Source of the DNA: Bacteroidales bacterium | Lineage (GTDB): Bacteria; Bacteroidota; Bacteroidia; Bacteroidales; ML635J-15 | Direction of reading: 5' to 3' | DNA length: 42,141 bases | Assembly (NCBI GenBank): GCA_017994175.1 | Contig: JAGOLH010000023.1 | Coordinates: 1-42,141 of the forward strand | Part shown: positions 36,201 through 42,141 of the stretch, piece by piece | Layout: every line of letters starts with the position of its first letter | Numbering within the stretch: the first letter of the stretch is position 1 | Program-made: the position numbers and the translations under genes | The notes under the pieces: model-generated | Seen by the model: the letters and a program-made list of their open reading frames with translations, nothing else | Told to the model about the DNA's origin: nothing | The model's database searches: none

Positions 36201-36358
36201 TCTTTATTTCATATCTTCATCAGGGTACCTATGTCTTTGAATATCCCCTGATAGTTTCTCAGAGAGGAGAATTCAGCAATGGCATTACTACGATGCAATG
36301 TATGTACGCCCCCGAATTTACCACACACAGTCAGGGCATTCGTGTCAAAGTGCAATAG
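30212..36358 (+). CDS. Alpha-2-macroglobulin family protein with CAEQ thioester motif
   Basis: The 2048-residue exported protein has an N-terminal hydrophobic signal without a lipobox, then a ~600-residue helical region. MG2-like blocks follow (TDRAIYRPGQTIYFKG, about residues 609-624), several macroglobulin beta domains, an A2M segment (AFFYPQM...LTRWNLMALAHT, about 1272-1310), and the thioester domain with ECAEQ: Cys1499 and Gln1502 can form the thioester. C-terminal helical repeats and a receptor-like beta domain end it. Such proteins trap proteases in the periplasm. A Tyr/Gly/Ser-rich stretch (about residues 1125-1260) occupies the bait-like region. The usual partner PBP1c is not adjacent. 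It ends in a terminator. Confidence 0.93.
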   Translation: MNTLMFKIALFAIIISVFSGEFYQKNVITPPDKTYEELWNEVKEFESKGLPKSALEVVEAIYKKAMAEQNSEQVTKSCLYRYKYMYALEEDGLSKVIKQLEADINIMPGKSKYFGYMLLAEIYSDYLEMNYYVIGQRTRLSEFTPDDLATWDVSHFKDKIIKNYVLALNNELKTEPIEKYPELIEFTEKGKKSCPTVFDLFSHMAYRLFSTPVSNWYSNNYDRNEAIITNIQYCETAEVFSETDFLANDSISYAFYTHKVLKDWINFRLSDPKSAEALVFADLIRLNYYRIHVQHPEKDKVWMNTMQALHDKFFKNPVIAEIDILIANYYYAIGSKYSYSDTLSWKNAPYMRKAYDLVDQVVKMYPDTTISAKCMNLKSSIEKKEAGMYSLHNSGSGKNTQVQIYYRNVNKVNLSLLKIDYEDYRKIERKYYDREDKIAELLSKSTIVSTEKIDLGNETDMNMHARNYFVKPLPKGHYLYVLHQSDNIADERMLLSYNAIFITDFVYTHRASESGDLEFFVMDRTSGDPVKGAQITFYTEKYNYITSSYNYDRVKQLFTDTNGYVCFNPDDDDYRSYYADIRKGDDFVAVNNYLYSYNYNYNDDDSETVTLFTDRAIYRPGQTIYFKGIATSTKLMVTKLLPKLSTTVELRDPNYQVVGSAQVKTNNFGSFAGSFEIPLGTVTGQFQISCIGGTKYISVEEYKRPNFEVVFKPVEDEYRIGDSIKVTSKVQSYAGSNITDAKVKFTVTRQVSWRGWPYYYSYIPAKEVCFGDVVTDENGDFTVSFRAEPDNEVPGQQNVCFQYSVSATVTDITGETQQGSTYVFATNKSLLLESDLPEMVNKTSIDTLRIYARNINGKDINTQVKVRFVALEDTKNLLQPDLFGKTDRSGYSKEEWYSLNPGVAYSNENDYRTFRELKTVLSYDVKTGENFKILIANDIRKLNPGRYCLKLQAKDKFGGDVEELKYFTVYDPGVTAMPYMAATLFIQENATVLPGEKAILYLGTSFKDVKLSYELEHKGVIAERKWINVSNEIKKIEIPVTEDFRGNFTVHVLFVKNGRQYTSTFIFYVPWTNKELNIKLETFRDKIEPGSKEEWKIRITDNDGKPVSAEMLAGMYDASLDAFTANSWWLNTNPYYYSFRYWGTSCYSLNGSRFLYTFPMSYAKVPNDYVMFNWNGYSHGGYYYSYDMSGGYEYEGDMRNYDRMAVSDSQSGMAGGREKAAKEEAPSAAYGMAEMSLVDADETVTTATRNGPTSGEGKMGQQPKIRANFNETAFFYPQMVSDSNGVIMLTFTAPESLTRWNLMALAHTTDLKIGSLNKQIVTQKELMLMPNAPRFIRENDTLIFSAKISNISEKQITGNTTVRLFDAITMREITNELLLSSPDMQKFDVKAGGNVEVNWKISVPSGLAGVVYRITAESETHSDGEEKYLPVLPNRMLVTESIPLPIRGGQTKKFSFNHMKQSIQSSTLTNYKLTLEFTSNPAWYAVQALPYLAEYPYECAEQTFSRYYANSLAAYIANSDPKIKRVFDVWKSTPGSDALKSNLEKNEELKALLLEETPWVLEAQDETERKHRIALLFDVNQMKNQLSTALSKLKKMQVYNGAWPWFDGMPEDRYITQHIVGGIGHLQKLGVVDVSSNNELYSMAGKAIDYMDNELVKDYKALLKYYTPKEMELNHLGYYQIHYLYVRSFYKDIWPIPEKSKTAFEYYKKQAEKYWLSNNRYMQGMLALALFRFDEKEVASDIVASLKEYSLQSEEMGMYWKSDAGYYWYEAPIETQSLMIEVFNEVSSDSIAVEEMKIWLLKQKQTQDWKTTKATADAIYALLLTGMELLSDDQLVEITLGTEKINPAEMKDLNVEAGTGYFSKFWSGSEIKPEMADITVKKPGKGIGWGAVYWQYFEQLDKITSFKDTPLKIDKKLFVELRKDGKVVMTPVTEKTQLHVGDRVIVRIEIRTDRNMEYVHLKDMRAACFEPESVFSGYRYEHGLGFYQSIRDASMNFFISYLHQGTYVFEYPLIVSQRGEFSNGITTMQCMYAPEFTTHSQGIRVKVQ

Positions 36359-36372
36359 ACTGCAAGGATATC

Positions 36373-36404
36373 AAAAAAAAGGAGCAGTAATGCTCTTTTT
36401 TTTT
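36373..36404 (+). terminator. Rho-independent terminator after the alpha-2-macroglobulin gene
   Basis: GAGCA-GTAA-TGCTC forms the stem core, extended by the A-run before it pairing with the T-run after it (nine T). It lies 15 nt past the stop codon and separates this gene from the bamD operon. Confidence 0.8.
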
Positions 36405-36488
36405 GCTTCCGGGTATGCTCTCAGGTTACGATGTTTTTTATCCTGCAGCGGCAATAAAAAAAAGCTTTTATAGTTAAGTATTTAAGTT

Positions 36489-36496
36489 TATATTTG
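36489..36496 (+). promoter_or_regulatory. Candidate -7 box at the bamD operon, close to the start codon
   Basis: TATATTTG matches TAnnTTTG and ends only 5 nt before the bamD ATG (36502), with a T-rich stretch about 20 nt upstream. If used, the transcript would be leaderless or nearly so. Confidence 0.4.
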
Positions 36497-36501
36497 CAGC
36501 G

Positions 36502-37293
36502 ATGAAAAAAAGGCTTTTATATCTTGTACTGGCAGTTGTAGTTGTTATTACTGTTTCTTGTTCCGAATATCAGAAACTGCTAAAAAGCGACAATTATGAG
36601 TTGAAATACACTAAAGCAGTTGATTATTTCGGGAAAGGTGACTATTATAGGTGTATGACATTGTTGGACGAATTGAGCAGCGTATACAGGGGCAGGGCAG
36701 AGGCTGAAGATATTCACTATATGATGGCCCAATGTTATTTTAATAACGAAGAATACAATATGGCAGCGTACTATTTTAAAACCTTTTCTGAAGTTTTTCC
36801 AGTAAGCCGGAAAGTTGAGGAATGCGATTACATGGCTGCCTACTGTTTTTACCTTTTATCGCCCGGGCCTACACTTGACCAGACTTTTACACTAAGGGGC
36901 ATTCAGGAACTTCAGCTTTTTCTGAACCGGTATCCTCAGTCAGAACGCCGTGATAGCGTGAATATACTCGTGGACAATTTATATCTCAGGCTCGAAACCA
37001 AAGCCTACAACAATGCCAAGATGTATTTTGATATCGGTGATTTTAAAGCCGCCATTACATCTCTGAAGAATGTTCTAATCGATTATCCCGATACACAATT
37101 CCGTGAGCAAGCCATGTACTATATCGTAAAATCAGCCTATTACCTTGCGGAGAATAGTGTGGAAGAGAAGAAGAAACAGCGCTACAAAGATACCGTAGAA
37201 TACTATCAGTCATTTGTTGACAGGTATCCGGAGAGCAGATACGTGAAAGAAGTCGAAAAAATATATACACAATCACTAAAGCTGATAAACTGA
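36502..37293 (+). CDS. bamD: Outer membrane assembly lipoprotein BamD
   Basis: The 263-residue lipoprotein has a signal peptide and lipobox TVSC (Cys20), followed by five TPR-like helical repeats. These include DYFGKGDYYRCMTLLDEL (about residues 42-59), YNMAAYYFKTFSEVFP and YPESRYVKEVEKIY. BamD is the essential lipoprotein of the BAM complex that inserts outer-membrane beta-barrels. The size and repeat spacing fit the Bacteroidota form. It heads a conserved operon with rpoZ (7 nt), coaBC, DUF4835 and recN. Confidence is high. Confidence 0.95.
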   Translation: MKKRLLYLVLAVVVVITVSCSEYQKLLKSDNYELKYTKAVDYFGKGDYYRCMTLLDELSSVYRGRAEAEDIHYMMAQCYFNNEEYNMAAYYFKTFSEVFPVSRKVEECDYMAAYCFYLLSPGPTLDQTFTLRGIQELQLFLNRYPQSERRDSVNILVDNLYLRLETKAYNNAKMYFDIGDFKAAITSLKNVLIDYPDTQFREQAMYYIVKSAYYLAENSVEEKKKQRYKDTVEYYQSFVDRYPESRYVKEVEKIYTQSLKLIN

Positions 37294-37300
37294 CATAATT

Positions 37301-37642
37301 ATGGATTTTAAAAAAACAAAAGCACCGATTACCACTGTGACCAACAACCTGAGCGATATGGAGAGCAAAGTTGGCAATATCTACGAAGCTGTTGTGATTT
37401 GCGCAAAAAGGTCGAACCAGATATCGCAGGAAATTAAACAGGAATTGAGTGCCAAGCTGAACGAGTTTGCATCATACAGCGATAACCTTGAAGAAGTTTT
37501 CGAAAACAGGGAGCAGATTGAAGTAAGCAAATACTATGAAAGACTGCCGAAGCCAACGCTTATAGCACTTGATGAATTTCTTGATGATAAATTGTATTAT
37601 CGGCGTCCTGAAGCAGATAGTGCTAATATTGAATCGGTGTGA
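37301..37642 (+). CDS. rpoZ: RNA polymerase omega subunit (RpoZ/Rpb6-like)
   Basis: The 113-residue protein matches Bacteroidota omega/Rpb6-type subunits: a start with KAPITTVTNNLSDM, a helical core IYEAVVICAKRSNQIS (about residues 27-42) and an acidic middle, ending in PKPTLIALDEFLDDKLYYR. Omega assists assembly and stability of RNA polymerase beta-prime. It sits in the conserved bamD-rpoZ-coaBC order, and its TGA stop overlaps the coaBC start by one base. Confidence 0.92.
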   Translation: MDFKKTKAPITTVTNNLSDMESKVGNIYEAVVICAKRSNQISQEIKQELSAKLNEFASYSDNLEEVFENREQIEVSKYYERLPKPTLIALDEFLDDKLYYRRPEADSANIESV

Positions 37643-38847
37643 TGTTGCATGGCAAGAAAATCTTACTGGGTTTAACTGGGAGTATTTCTGCCTACAAAGC
37701 CGCTTTTCTGGCCAGATTATTAGTAAAGCAGGGAGCTGAGGTAAAAGTGATTATGACGCCTCTGGCTAAAGAGTTTATTTCACCGCTTACTATGGCAACT
37801 CTTGTTAAAAATCCAGTACTTGTCGATTTCTATAACCCTGAAAATGGAGACTGGAATAGTCATGTGGATTTGGGCTTATGGGCTGATGCCTATTTAATCG
37901 CACCTGCTACGGCAAATACTATCGCTAAAATGGCTTCCGGCATAGCCGATAACCTACTGCTTACTACGTATCTCTCTGTTAGATGCCCTGTTTTTGTAGC
38001 TCCGGCTATGGACTGCGATATGTTTGAACATCCGGCTACTCAACAAAACCTGAAAAAACTTGCTTCTTGTGGTGTTATTTCAATTGAACCAGCCGAAGGA
38101 GAATTGGCAAGCGGATTGACGGGAAAAGGAAGATTGGAGCAACCTGAAAATATTGTCAATGATATTATCCAGTATTTCGATAATCAAAACATTCTGAAAG
38201 GAAAAAAAATTTTGGTAACAGCAGGACCAACCTATGAAAAGATTGACCCGGTTCGTTTTATCGGAAACTACTCCTCCGGTAAAATGGGATATGCCATAGC
38301 AGAAGAACTTGCAAAATATGGTGCAGATGTAATTTTGGTTAGCGGTCCGACACACCTCAAAGTTATTTCTGAGCATATTGAATTGATTCGAGTGAATAGT
38401 GCGAATGAAATGTTTCAGGCATGCATTAGTTTCTTTTCAGGCTGTGATGCTGCAATTATGAGTGCTGCTGTTGCTGATTTTACCCCGCTTGCTCCTGCCA
38501 GAAACAAAATTAATCGCGAAAACAGCAATATCACTATTGAATTAAAACCTACAAAAGATATCGCTGCCGAGTTGGGTAAACTCAAAAAAGAAAATCAGAT
38601 TCTTGTGGGTTTTGCTCTGGAAACAGAATTTGAGAAAAACAATGCCGATAAAAAGCTGAAAAAGAAAAACTTCGACTTCATTGTGCTAAATTCGTTACAA
38701 GACGCAGGTGCAGGTTTTAATTTCGATACCAACAAGGTTAGTATTATCGAAAAGAATGGGTCGGTTACCGATTTCGAATTGAAACTCAAAACCGAAGTGG
38801 CAAGCGATATTGCCGAAAAAGTAATTACATATCTGAATACCATTTAA
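37642..38847 (+). CDS. coaBC: Bifunctional phosphopantothenoylcysteine decarboxylase/synthetase
   Basis: The 401-residue protein has two halves. Residues about 1-180 are the flavin-binding decarboxylase (CoaC): LLGLTGSISAYKAA at the N terminus, NSHVDLGLWADAYLIAPATANT with the active His, and PAMDCDMFEH where E. coli has PAMN. Residues about 185-401 are the synthetase (CoaB), with VTAGPTYEKIDPVRFIGNYSSGKMG and a DFIVLN block. It converts 4-phosphopantothenate to 4-phosphopantetheine in coenzyme A synthesis. ATG 37642 sits in a TGATG junction with rpoZ; the GTG at 37639 is rejected. The PAMD variant is familiar in Bacteroidota. Confidence 0.95.
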   Translation: MLHGKKILLGLTGSISAYKAAFLARLLVKQGAEVKVIMTPLAKEFISPLTMATLVKNPVLVDFYNPENGDWNSHVDLGLWADAYLIAPATANTIAKMASGIADNLLLTTYLSVRCPVFVAPAMDCDMFEHPATQQNLKKLASCGVISIEPAEGELASGLTGKGRLEQPENIVNDIIQYFDNQNILKGKKILVTAGPTYEKIDPVRFIGNYSSGKMGYAIAEELAKYGADVILVSGPTHLKVISEHIELIRVNSANEMFQACISFFSGCDAAIMSAAVADFTPLAPARNKINRENSNITIELKPTKDIAAELGKLKKENQILVGFALETEFEKNNADKKLKKKNFDFIVLNSLQDAGAGFNFDTNKVSIIEKNGSVTDFELKLKTEVASDIAEKVITYLNTI

Positions 38848-38859
38848 AAGCATCAGTTT

Positions 38860-39765
38860 ATGAAAACCTTGATGATTTTCGTTTTTTCGTTGTTTTGCCT
38901 CTTGCGACTCAGTGCACAGGAGCTTGACTGCCGCATACAGGTAAATTACTCCAAATTGCAGGGGACCAGTAACCAGCAAATATTTACAACCTTTCAACAG
39001 GCTTTATATGAGTTCCTGAATAATACAAAATGGACCAACAATGTTTTTCAGAAAGACGAACGGATTGAATGTAATTTCAATTTTAACATAACCGAACAAA
39101 TATCTTCTGATGAGTACAAGGGAACACTGCAGATTACCTATAGCCGACCTGTATTTGGAACCTCTTATAATAGCCCGATACTGAATCATTTGGACAATGA
39201 TATTCAGTTTAAGTATGTTGAATTTCAGCCGCTCGATTTTAACGTAAACAGTTTTTCATCGAACCTTACATCAATTCTTGCATTTTATGTGTATATCATA
39301 ATTGGTTTAGACTATGATACCTACGGTATGAATGCAGGAAGCGAATACTATTCAAAAGCGGAAGCCATTGTTCAAAATGCTCAGTCTGCACCAGAAAAAG
39401 GATGGAAGGCATACGAAAACCTGAAAAACAGATATTGGTTCGTTGAAAATCTGCAGAATGATCAGTATTCACAGGTGCGCGACTTTTTGTACGTATATCA
39501 CCGCCAGGGTCTCGATAAGATGGCCGATAAGCCTGCAGATGCACGCGCAAGAATAGAGGAATCACTCGAATATCTGAGGAATGTTCACCGTAGGAAACAG
39601 GGCACATTTTTAATGCAGATTGTTACGACTGCAAAGGGCGACGAAATCGTAAATATTTTCAGCGAAGCTTTTCCCGACGAAAAGGCCAGAGTGTATAATA
39701 TCATGAAAGAAATCGACGTTGCCAATGTTACGAAATACGACGATATCATGAAAAACCCGGAATGA
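38860..39765 (+). CDS. DUF4835 family protein (PorD-like, type IX secretion)
   Basis: The 301-residue exported protein has a signal peptide ending LSAQE (about residue 21) and the family opening LDCRIQVNYSKLQGT. QITYSRPVFGTSYNSPILN and YIIIGLDYDTYGMNAGSEYYSKAE follow. DUF4835 proteins are restricted to Bacteroidota and are annotated in some databases as the T9SS protein PorD; the exact role is not settled. It follows coaBC by 12 nt and precedes recN by 9 nt, a conserved position, so it is expressed with these housekeeping genes. Confidence 0.9.
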   Translation: MKTLMIFVFSLFCLLRLSAQELDCRIQVNYSKLQGTSNQQIFTTFQQALYEFLNNTKWTNNVFQKDERIECNFNFNITEQISSDEYKGTLQITYSRPVFGTSYNSPILNHLDNDIQFKYVEFQPLDFNVNSFSSNLTSILAFYVYIIIGLDYDTYGMNAGSEYYSKAEAIVQNAQSAPEKGWKAYENLKNRYWFVENLQNDQYSQVRDFLYVYHRQGLDKMADKPADARARIEESLEYLRNVHRRKQGTFLMQIVTTAKGDEIVNIFSEAFPDEKARVYNIMKEIDVANVTKYDDIMKNPE

Positions 39766-39774
39766 TAATTTCGT

Positions 39775-41442
39775 ATGTTGAAATCAATTTCAATCAGAAA
39801 CTATCTGTTAATTGAAAATCTTGAACTCAGTATTCCGGATGGCTTTATTGTTCTTACGGGAGAAACTGGGACTGGTAAATCAATTATAATTGATGCGCTG
39901 GGCCTGATACTTGGCAACCGGCTTAGCACAGGCATACAAATTTCGGGAGATAATAAATGTGTCGTAGAAGCATCATTTAATATATCGGGGAAACCCGCTA
40001 TTTATTCGATGTTGCACGAAAATGATATTGACAGGGATGATGTTATGCTGGTACGCCGCGAAATAAACAAAACAGGGAAATCGAGGGCTTTTATAAATGA
40101 CACACCGGTTAATCTGCAAACCCTCGAAGCAATTACCTCAAGGTTGGTTGATATGCATAACCAGTTTGCCAATCTCGAAATTGCGAAACCTGCGTTCCGC
40201 CTGAGTATTGTTGACAGTGTAGCCGGAACAAGGAAAGATTTTGCGGATTATAAACTGATTTATAGTGAATTCACTGCGCTTAAAAATATACTGAACGAAA
40301 AGAAGCAGCAACATGAGGCAATTATTAAAGAGGCCGATTTTTACGAATACCAACTTAAGCTTTTACAGGAAAGCGGAGTAAAAAGCAACGCCGAATACGA
40401 GGAGCTTGAATCGGAATTGAACACCCTAATGCATGCAGGAGAGATTAAAGAAAATTTGTATGAATGCATGCTTACCTTATCGAAAGGTGATAACGATATG
40501 GTTACTCAGTTGAAAAACTGCATAACAATCATGACAAAAGTTATGCGCAATTCCGACATGGCAACTCCGTTGAAAGAGCGCCTCGAATCGCTCCTTGTTG
40601 AGTTGAAGGACATCGACTCTGAAATCAGTGCTCTGGAAACACGTGTTGAAGTCAATCCGCAGCGACTTGAAATGGTTACTGGCCAGATTGATAAAATCAA
40701 TTCATTGTTGTCGCGTTTTCGGGTAAATACTGTGGATGAACTCCGGATGCTGGAGAATGAGTTTGCAACCAAAATCAGTCAGGCCTCAACGCTTACTGAT
40801 GAAGTACTTTTGCTGCAAAAAGAGTGCGATACGCTTCAGACCAAAGTTGAAAACGCTGCTGCGGTATTAAGTGGCAAACGCTCAAAGGTTTTTGGCAGGA
40901 TAAAGGCCGACTTGGAAGAGATGCTTCAATCACTAAATCTGAATGGAGCTCGCTTCGAAGTTGTTAACAAAATCTCGCAGCAACCCGATGCGTCTGGGAT
41001 TGATAATATCGATTTCTTATTCAGTGCCAACAAGAATATGGCACCTGAAAATCTGATGCAAACCGCATCAGGCGGCGAATTATCGCGCATTATGCTTTGC
41101 CTGAAATCGTTGATGTCGTCGGAAGATGCAATCCCAACACTTATTTTCGATGAAATTGATGCAGGGGTATCCGGCGAAATAGCCGATAAAATGGGAAGAA
41201 TTATGCAGAAACTTTCGGTCGGCAGGCAGGTAATCAGTATTACACATTTGCCCCAGATAGCTGCCAGAGGAAAGAGCCATTTTAAAGTTATTAAAACCGA
41301 AAAGACTGACAGAACGGTAACCTCTGTGAAATTGCTCAATCAGAATGAAAGAACCGAGGAGCTGGCGTCGATGCTTAGCGGAGCTGAAGTAACCGCTGCT
41401 GCCCGTGCAAATGCCACGAACCTGTTGCAGAATTCCTTATAA
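39775..41442 (+). CDS. recN: DNA repair protein RecN
   Basis: The 555-residue SMC-like ATPase has Walker A GETGTGKS at residues 29-36, a long coiled-coil middle (about 160-360), the ABC signature SGGELSRIMLCLKSLM near residue 436, and Walker B TLIFDEIDAGVSGE. RecN helps hold and repair double-strand breaks. It is the last gene of the bamD operon, and its stop overlaps the stop of the convergent beta-barrel gene by 6 nt. Length is typical. Confidence 0.96.
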   Translation: MLKSISIRNYLLIENLELSIPDGFIVLTGETGTGKSIIIDALGLILGNRLSTGIQISGDNKCVVEASFNISGKPAIYSMLHENDIDRDDVMLVRREINKTGKSRAFINDTPVNLQTLEAITSRLVDMHNQFANLEIAKPAFRLSIVDSVAGTRKDFADYKLIYSEFTALKNILNEKKQQHEAIIKEADFYEYQLKLLQESGVKSNAEYEELESELNTLMHAGEIKENLYECMLTLSKGDNDMVTQLKNCITIMTKVMRNSDMATPLKERLESLLVELKDIDSEISALETRVEVNPQRLEMVTGQIDKINSLLSRFRVNTVDELRMLENEFATKISQASTLTDEVLLLQKECDTLQTKVENAAAVLSGKRSKVFGRIKADLEEMLQSLNLNGARFEVVNKISQQPDASGIDNIDFLFSANKNMAPENLMQTASGGELSRIMLCLKSLMSSEDAIPTLIFDEIDAGVSGEIADKMGRIMQKLSVGRQVISITHLPQIAARGKSHFKVIKTEKTDRTVTSVKLLNQNERTEELASMLSGAEVTAAARANATNLLQNSL

Positions 41443-42012
41443 CCGGAATCGAAGCCCGGCATTAATTGTTAAAACATTCACTTTATTGTTTATGGTGGGA
41501 GATATATCAGATACACCAAACTCATAATGACAGTCGAGACTGAAAATTCCGATGTGCATTCCAAGTCCAAGATTCATTCCAAACACAGCGCTCCTGAAAT
41601 CTTCGTTTTCAAAACCGAACTGATTCCCGTGCACATTTGTGAAAACCGATAGGGTTGGACCAGTGTAAACACGAAAAACCCACAAGTTTAACCCAAAGAA
41701 AACAGGAACTTTCAGGACATTGTAATCCACATTTTCACGAATGTTGTCGGAGGTTAATTCACTGAAGTGATATAAATCGTTGCCCTGCCTTGAGAAAAAA
41801 ATGCCGGGTTGAATAAAAACAGTGTTCAGGGTGCTAATAAAAAGCCCTGCCTGATATCCGGTGCGCGAATGATAATCCTGCTCAACCGGTTCATTGGCAA
41901 ACTTAGAGAAATTTAGACCCACCTGTGGAATGATGGCAATTTTCTTATTTTCCTGAGCATACACACCTATACCCATCATTATAAACAAGAACGCAATAAT
42001 TAGCTTTTTCAT
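41437..42012 (-). CDS. Outer membrane beta-barrel protein (PorT/OMP_b-brl_2 family)
   Basis: The 191-residue exported protein has a signal peptide (ending VYAQE, about residue 20). The body is of amphipathic beta strands: IAIIPQVGLNFSKF, TGYQAGLFISTL, VFIQPGIFFSRQG, VPVFFGLNLWVF and a terminal strand ending in GLRFRL. This is an eight-strand-type barrel of the PorT/outer-membrane-protein-beta-barrel group. Whether it is the T9SS PorT itself cannot be decided. It converges with recN and has a candidate promoter box just upstream. Confidence 0.88.
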   Translation of the reverse strand: MKKLIIAFLFIMMGIGVYAQENKKIAIIPQVGLNFSKFANEPVEQDYHSRTGYQAGLFISTLNTVFIQPGIFFSRQGNDLYHFSELTSDNIRENVDYNVLKVPVFFGLNLWVFRVYTGPTLSVFTNVHGNQFGFENEDFRSAVFGMNLGLGMHIGIFSLDCHYEFGVSDISPTINNKVNVLTINAGLRFRL

Positions 42013-42034
42013 GACTTTATTTTGTTTTCAAATA

Positions 42035-42042
42035 CAAAGATA
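42035..42042 (-). promoter_or_regulatory. Candidate Bacteroidota -7 box for the beta-barrel gene
   Basis: The minus strand reads TATCTTTG (TAnnTTTG), 22 nt before the ATG at 42012, giving a plausible short leader. No perfect -33 element is seen at normal spacing. The rest of the window end (to 42141) holds no gene. Confidence 0.45.
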
Positions 42043-42141
42043 TTGCCAGATAAGAGAAATAATTTCTTTTCAAATTAATATTTTCAACAAACCAGGTTTA
42101 TTACCGAATTAGTTCTTCTTAATTTTTATATAATTGCATTA

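Noticed and set aside
37642-38847. PAMD in place of PAMN in CoaC as a defect
   Set aside because: This variant is familiar in Bacteroidota CoaBC, and the gene is essential and otherwise intact.

Overview
The window looks like the chromosome of a Bacteroidota bacterium, most likely an anaerobic member of the Bacteroidales. The evidence is the gene content: a type IX secretion 'plug' protein (DUF5103), a PorD/DUF4835 protein, the bamD-rpoZ-coaBC-DUF4835-recN cluster, a Bacteroidota-type phosphoglycerate dehydrogenase next to a DUF1015 gene, a periplasmic tricorn-type protease, a large alpha-2-macroglobulin, and candidate promoters of the TAnnTTTG type. Coding density is high. I see no tRNA, rRNA, CRISPR array, insertion sequence or phage gene.

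Layout. (1) 1-2.8 kb, plus strand: an iron-sulfur locus with a CGGC-domain protein, two MinD-type ATPases carrying inserted ferredoxin domains, and a 13-cysteine ferredoxin. It ends in a decayed heterodisulfide reductase subunit C gene (hdrC) with three in-frame stops, one of each type. (2) 2.9-9.3 kb, minus strand: a nitroreductase, then a tight four-gene unit transcribed as crotonase -> KASIII-SDR fusion A -> aldehyde-dehydrogenase-fold protein -> KASIII-SDR fusion B. This is the best candidate for an undescribed system. It has two ketosynthase-ketoreductase fusions, one with an apparently dead reductase domain, and a dehydrogenase-fold partner in which every canonical catalytic position looks replaced. 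(3) 9.4-12.1 kb: a secreted PafA-like alkaline-phosphatase homologue that has lost almost all metal and substrate residues, downstream of kdsD. (4) 12.2-22.8 kb: recQ, a membrane glycosyltransferase, DUF1015 and phosphoglycerate dehydrogenase, lipoproteins, the T9SS plug protein and a dihydroorotate-dehydrogenase-like protein. (5) 22.9-30.1 kb, minus strand: tricorn protease homologue, a four-helix-bundle protein, a CorA transporter with an unusually strong Shine-Dalgarno sequence, an M48 protease and YicC. (6) 30.2-42.1 kb: alpha-2-macroglobulin (with a clear terminator), the bamD-rpoZ-coaBC-DUF4835-recN operon, and a convergent outer-membrane beta-barrel gene.

How the genes work together. 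Much of the window serves the envelope: BamD, KdsD, the T9SS proteins, the A2M, the tricorn protease, several lipoproteins and a beta-barrel. The KASIII-SDR unit could build or modify an acyl chain by condensation, keto-reduction and dehydration, but it encodes no carrier protein, ligase or canonical enoyl reductase, so the product is unknown. Comparisons with PafA, ALDH, Tricorn and HdrC motifs rest on remembered family motifs and were not computed.
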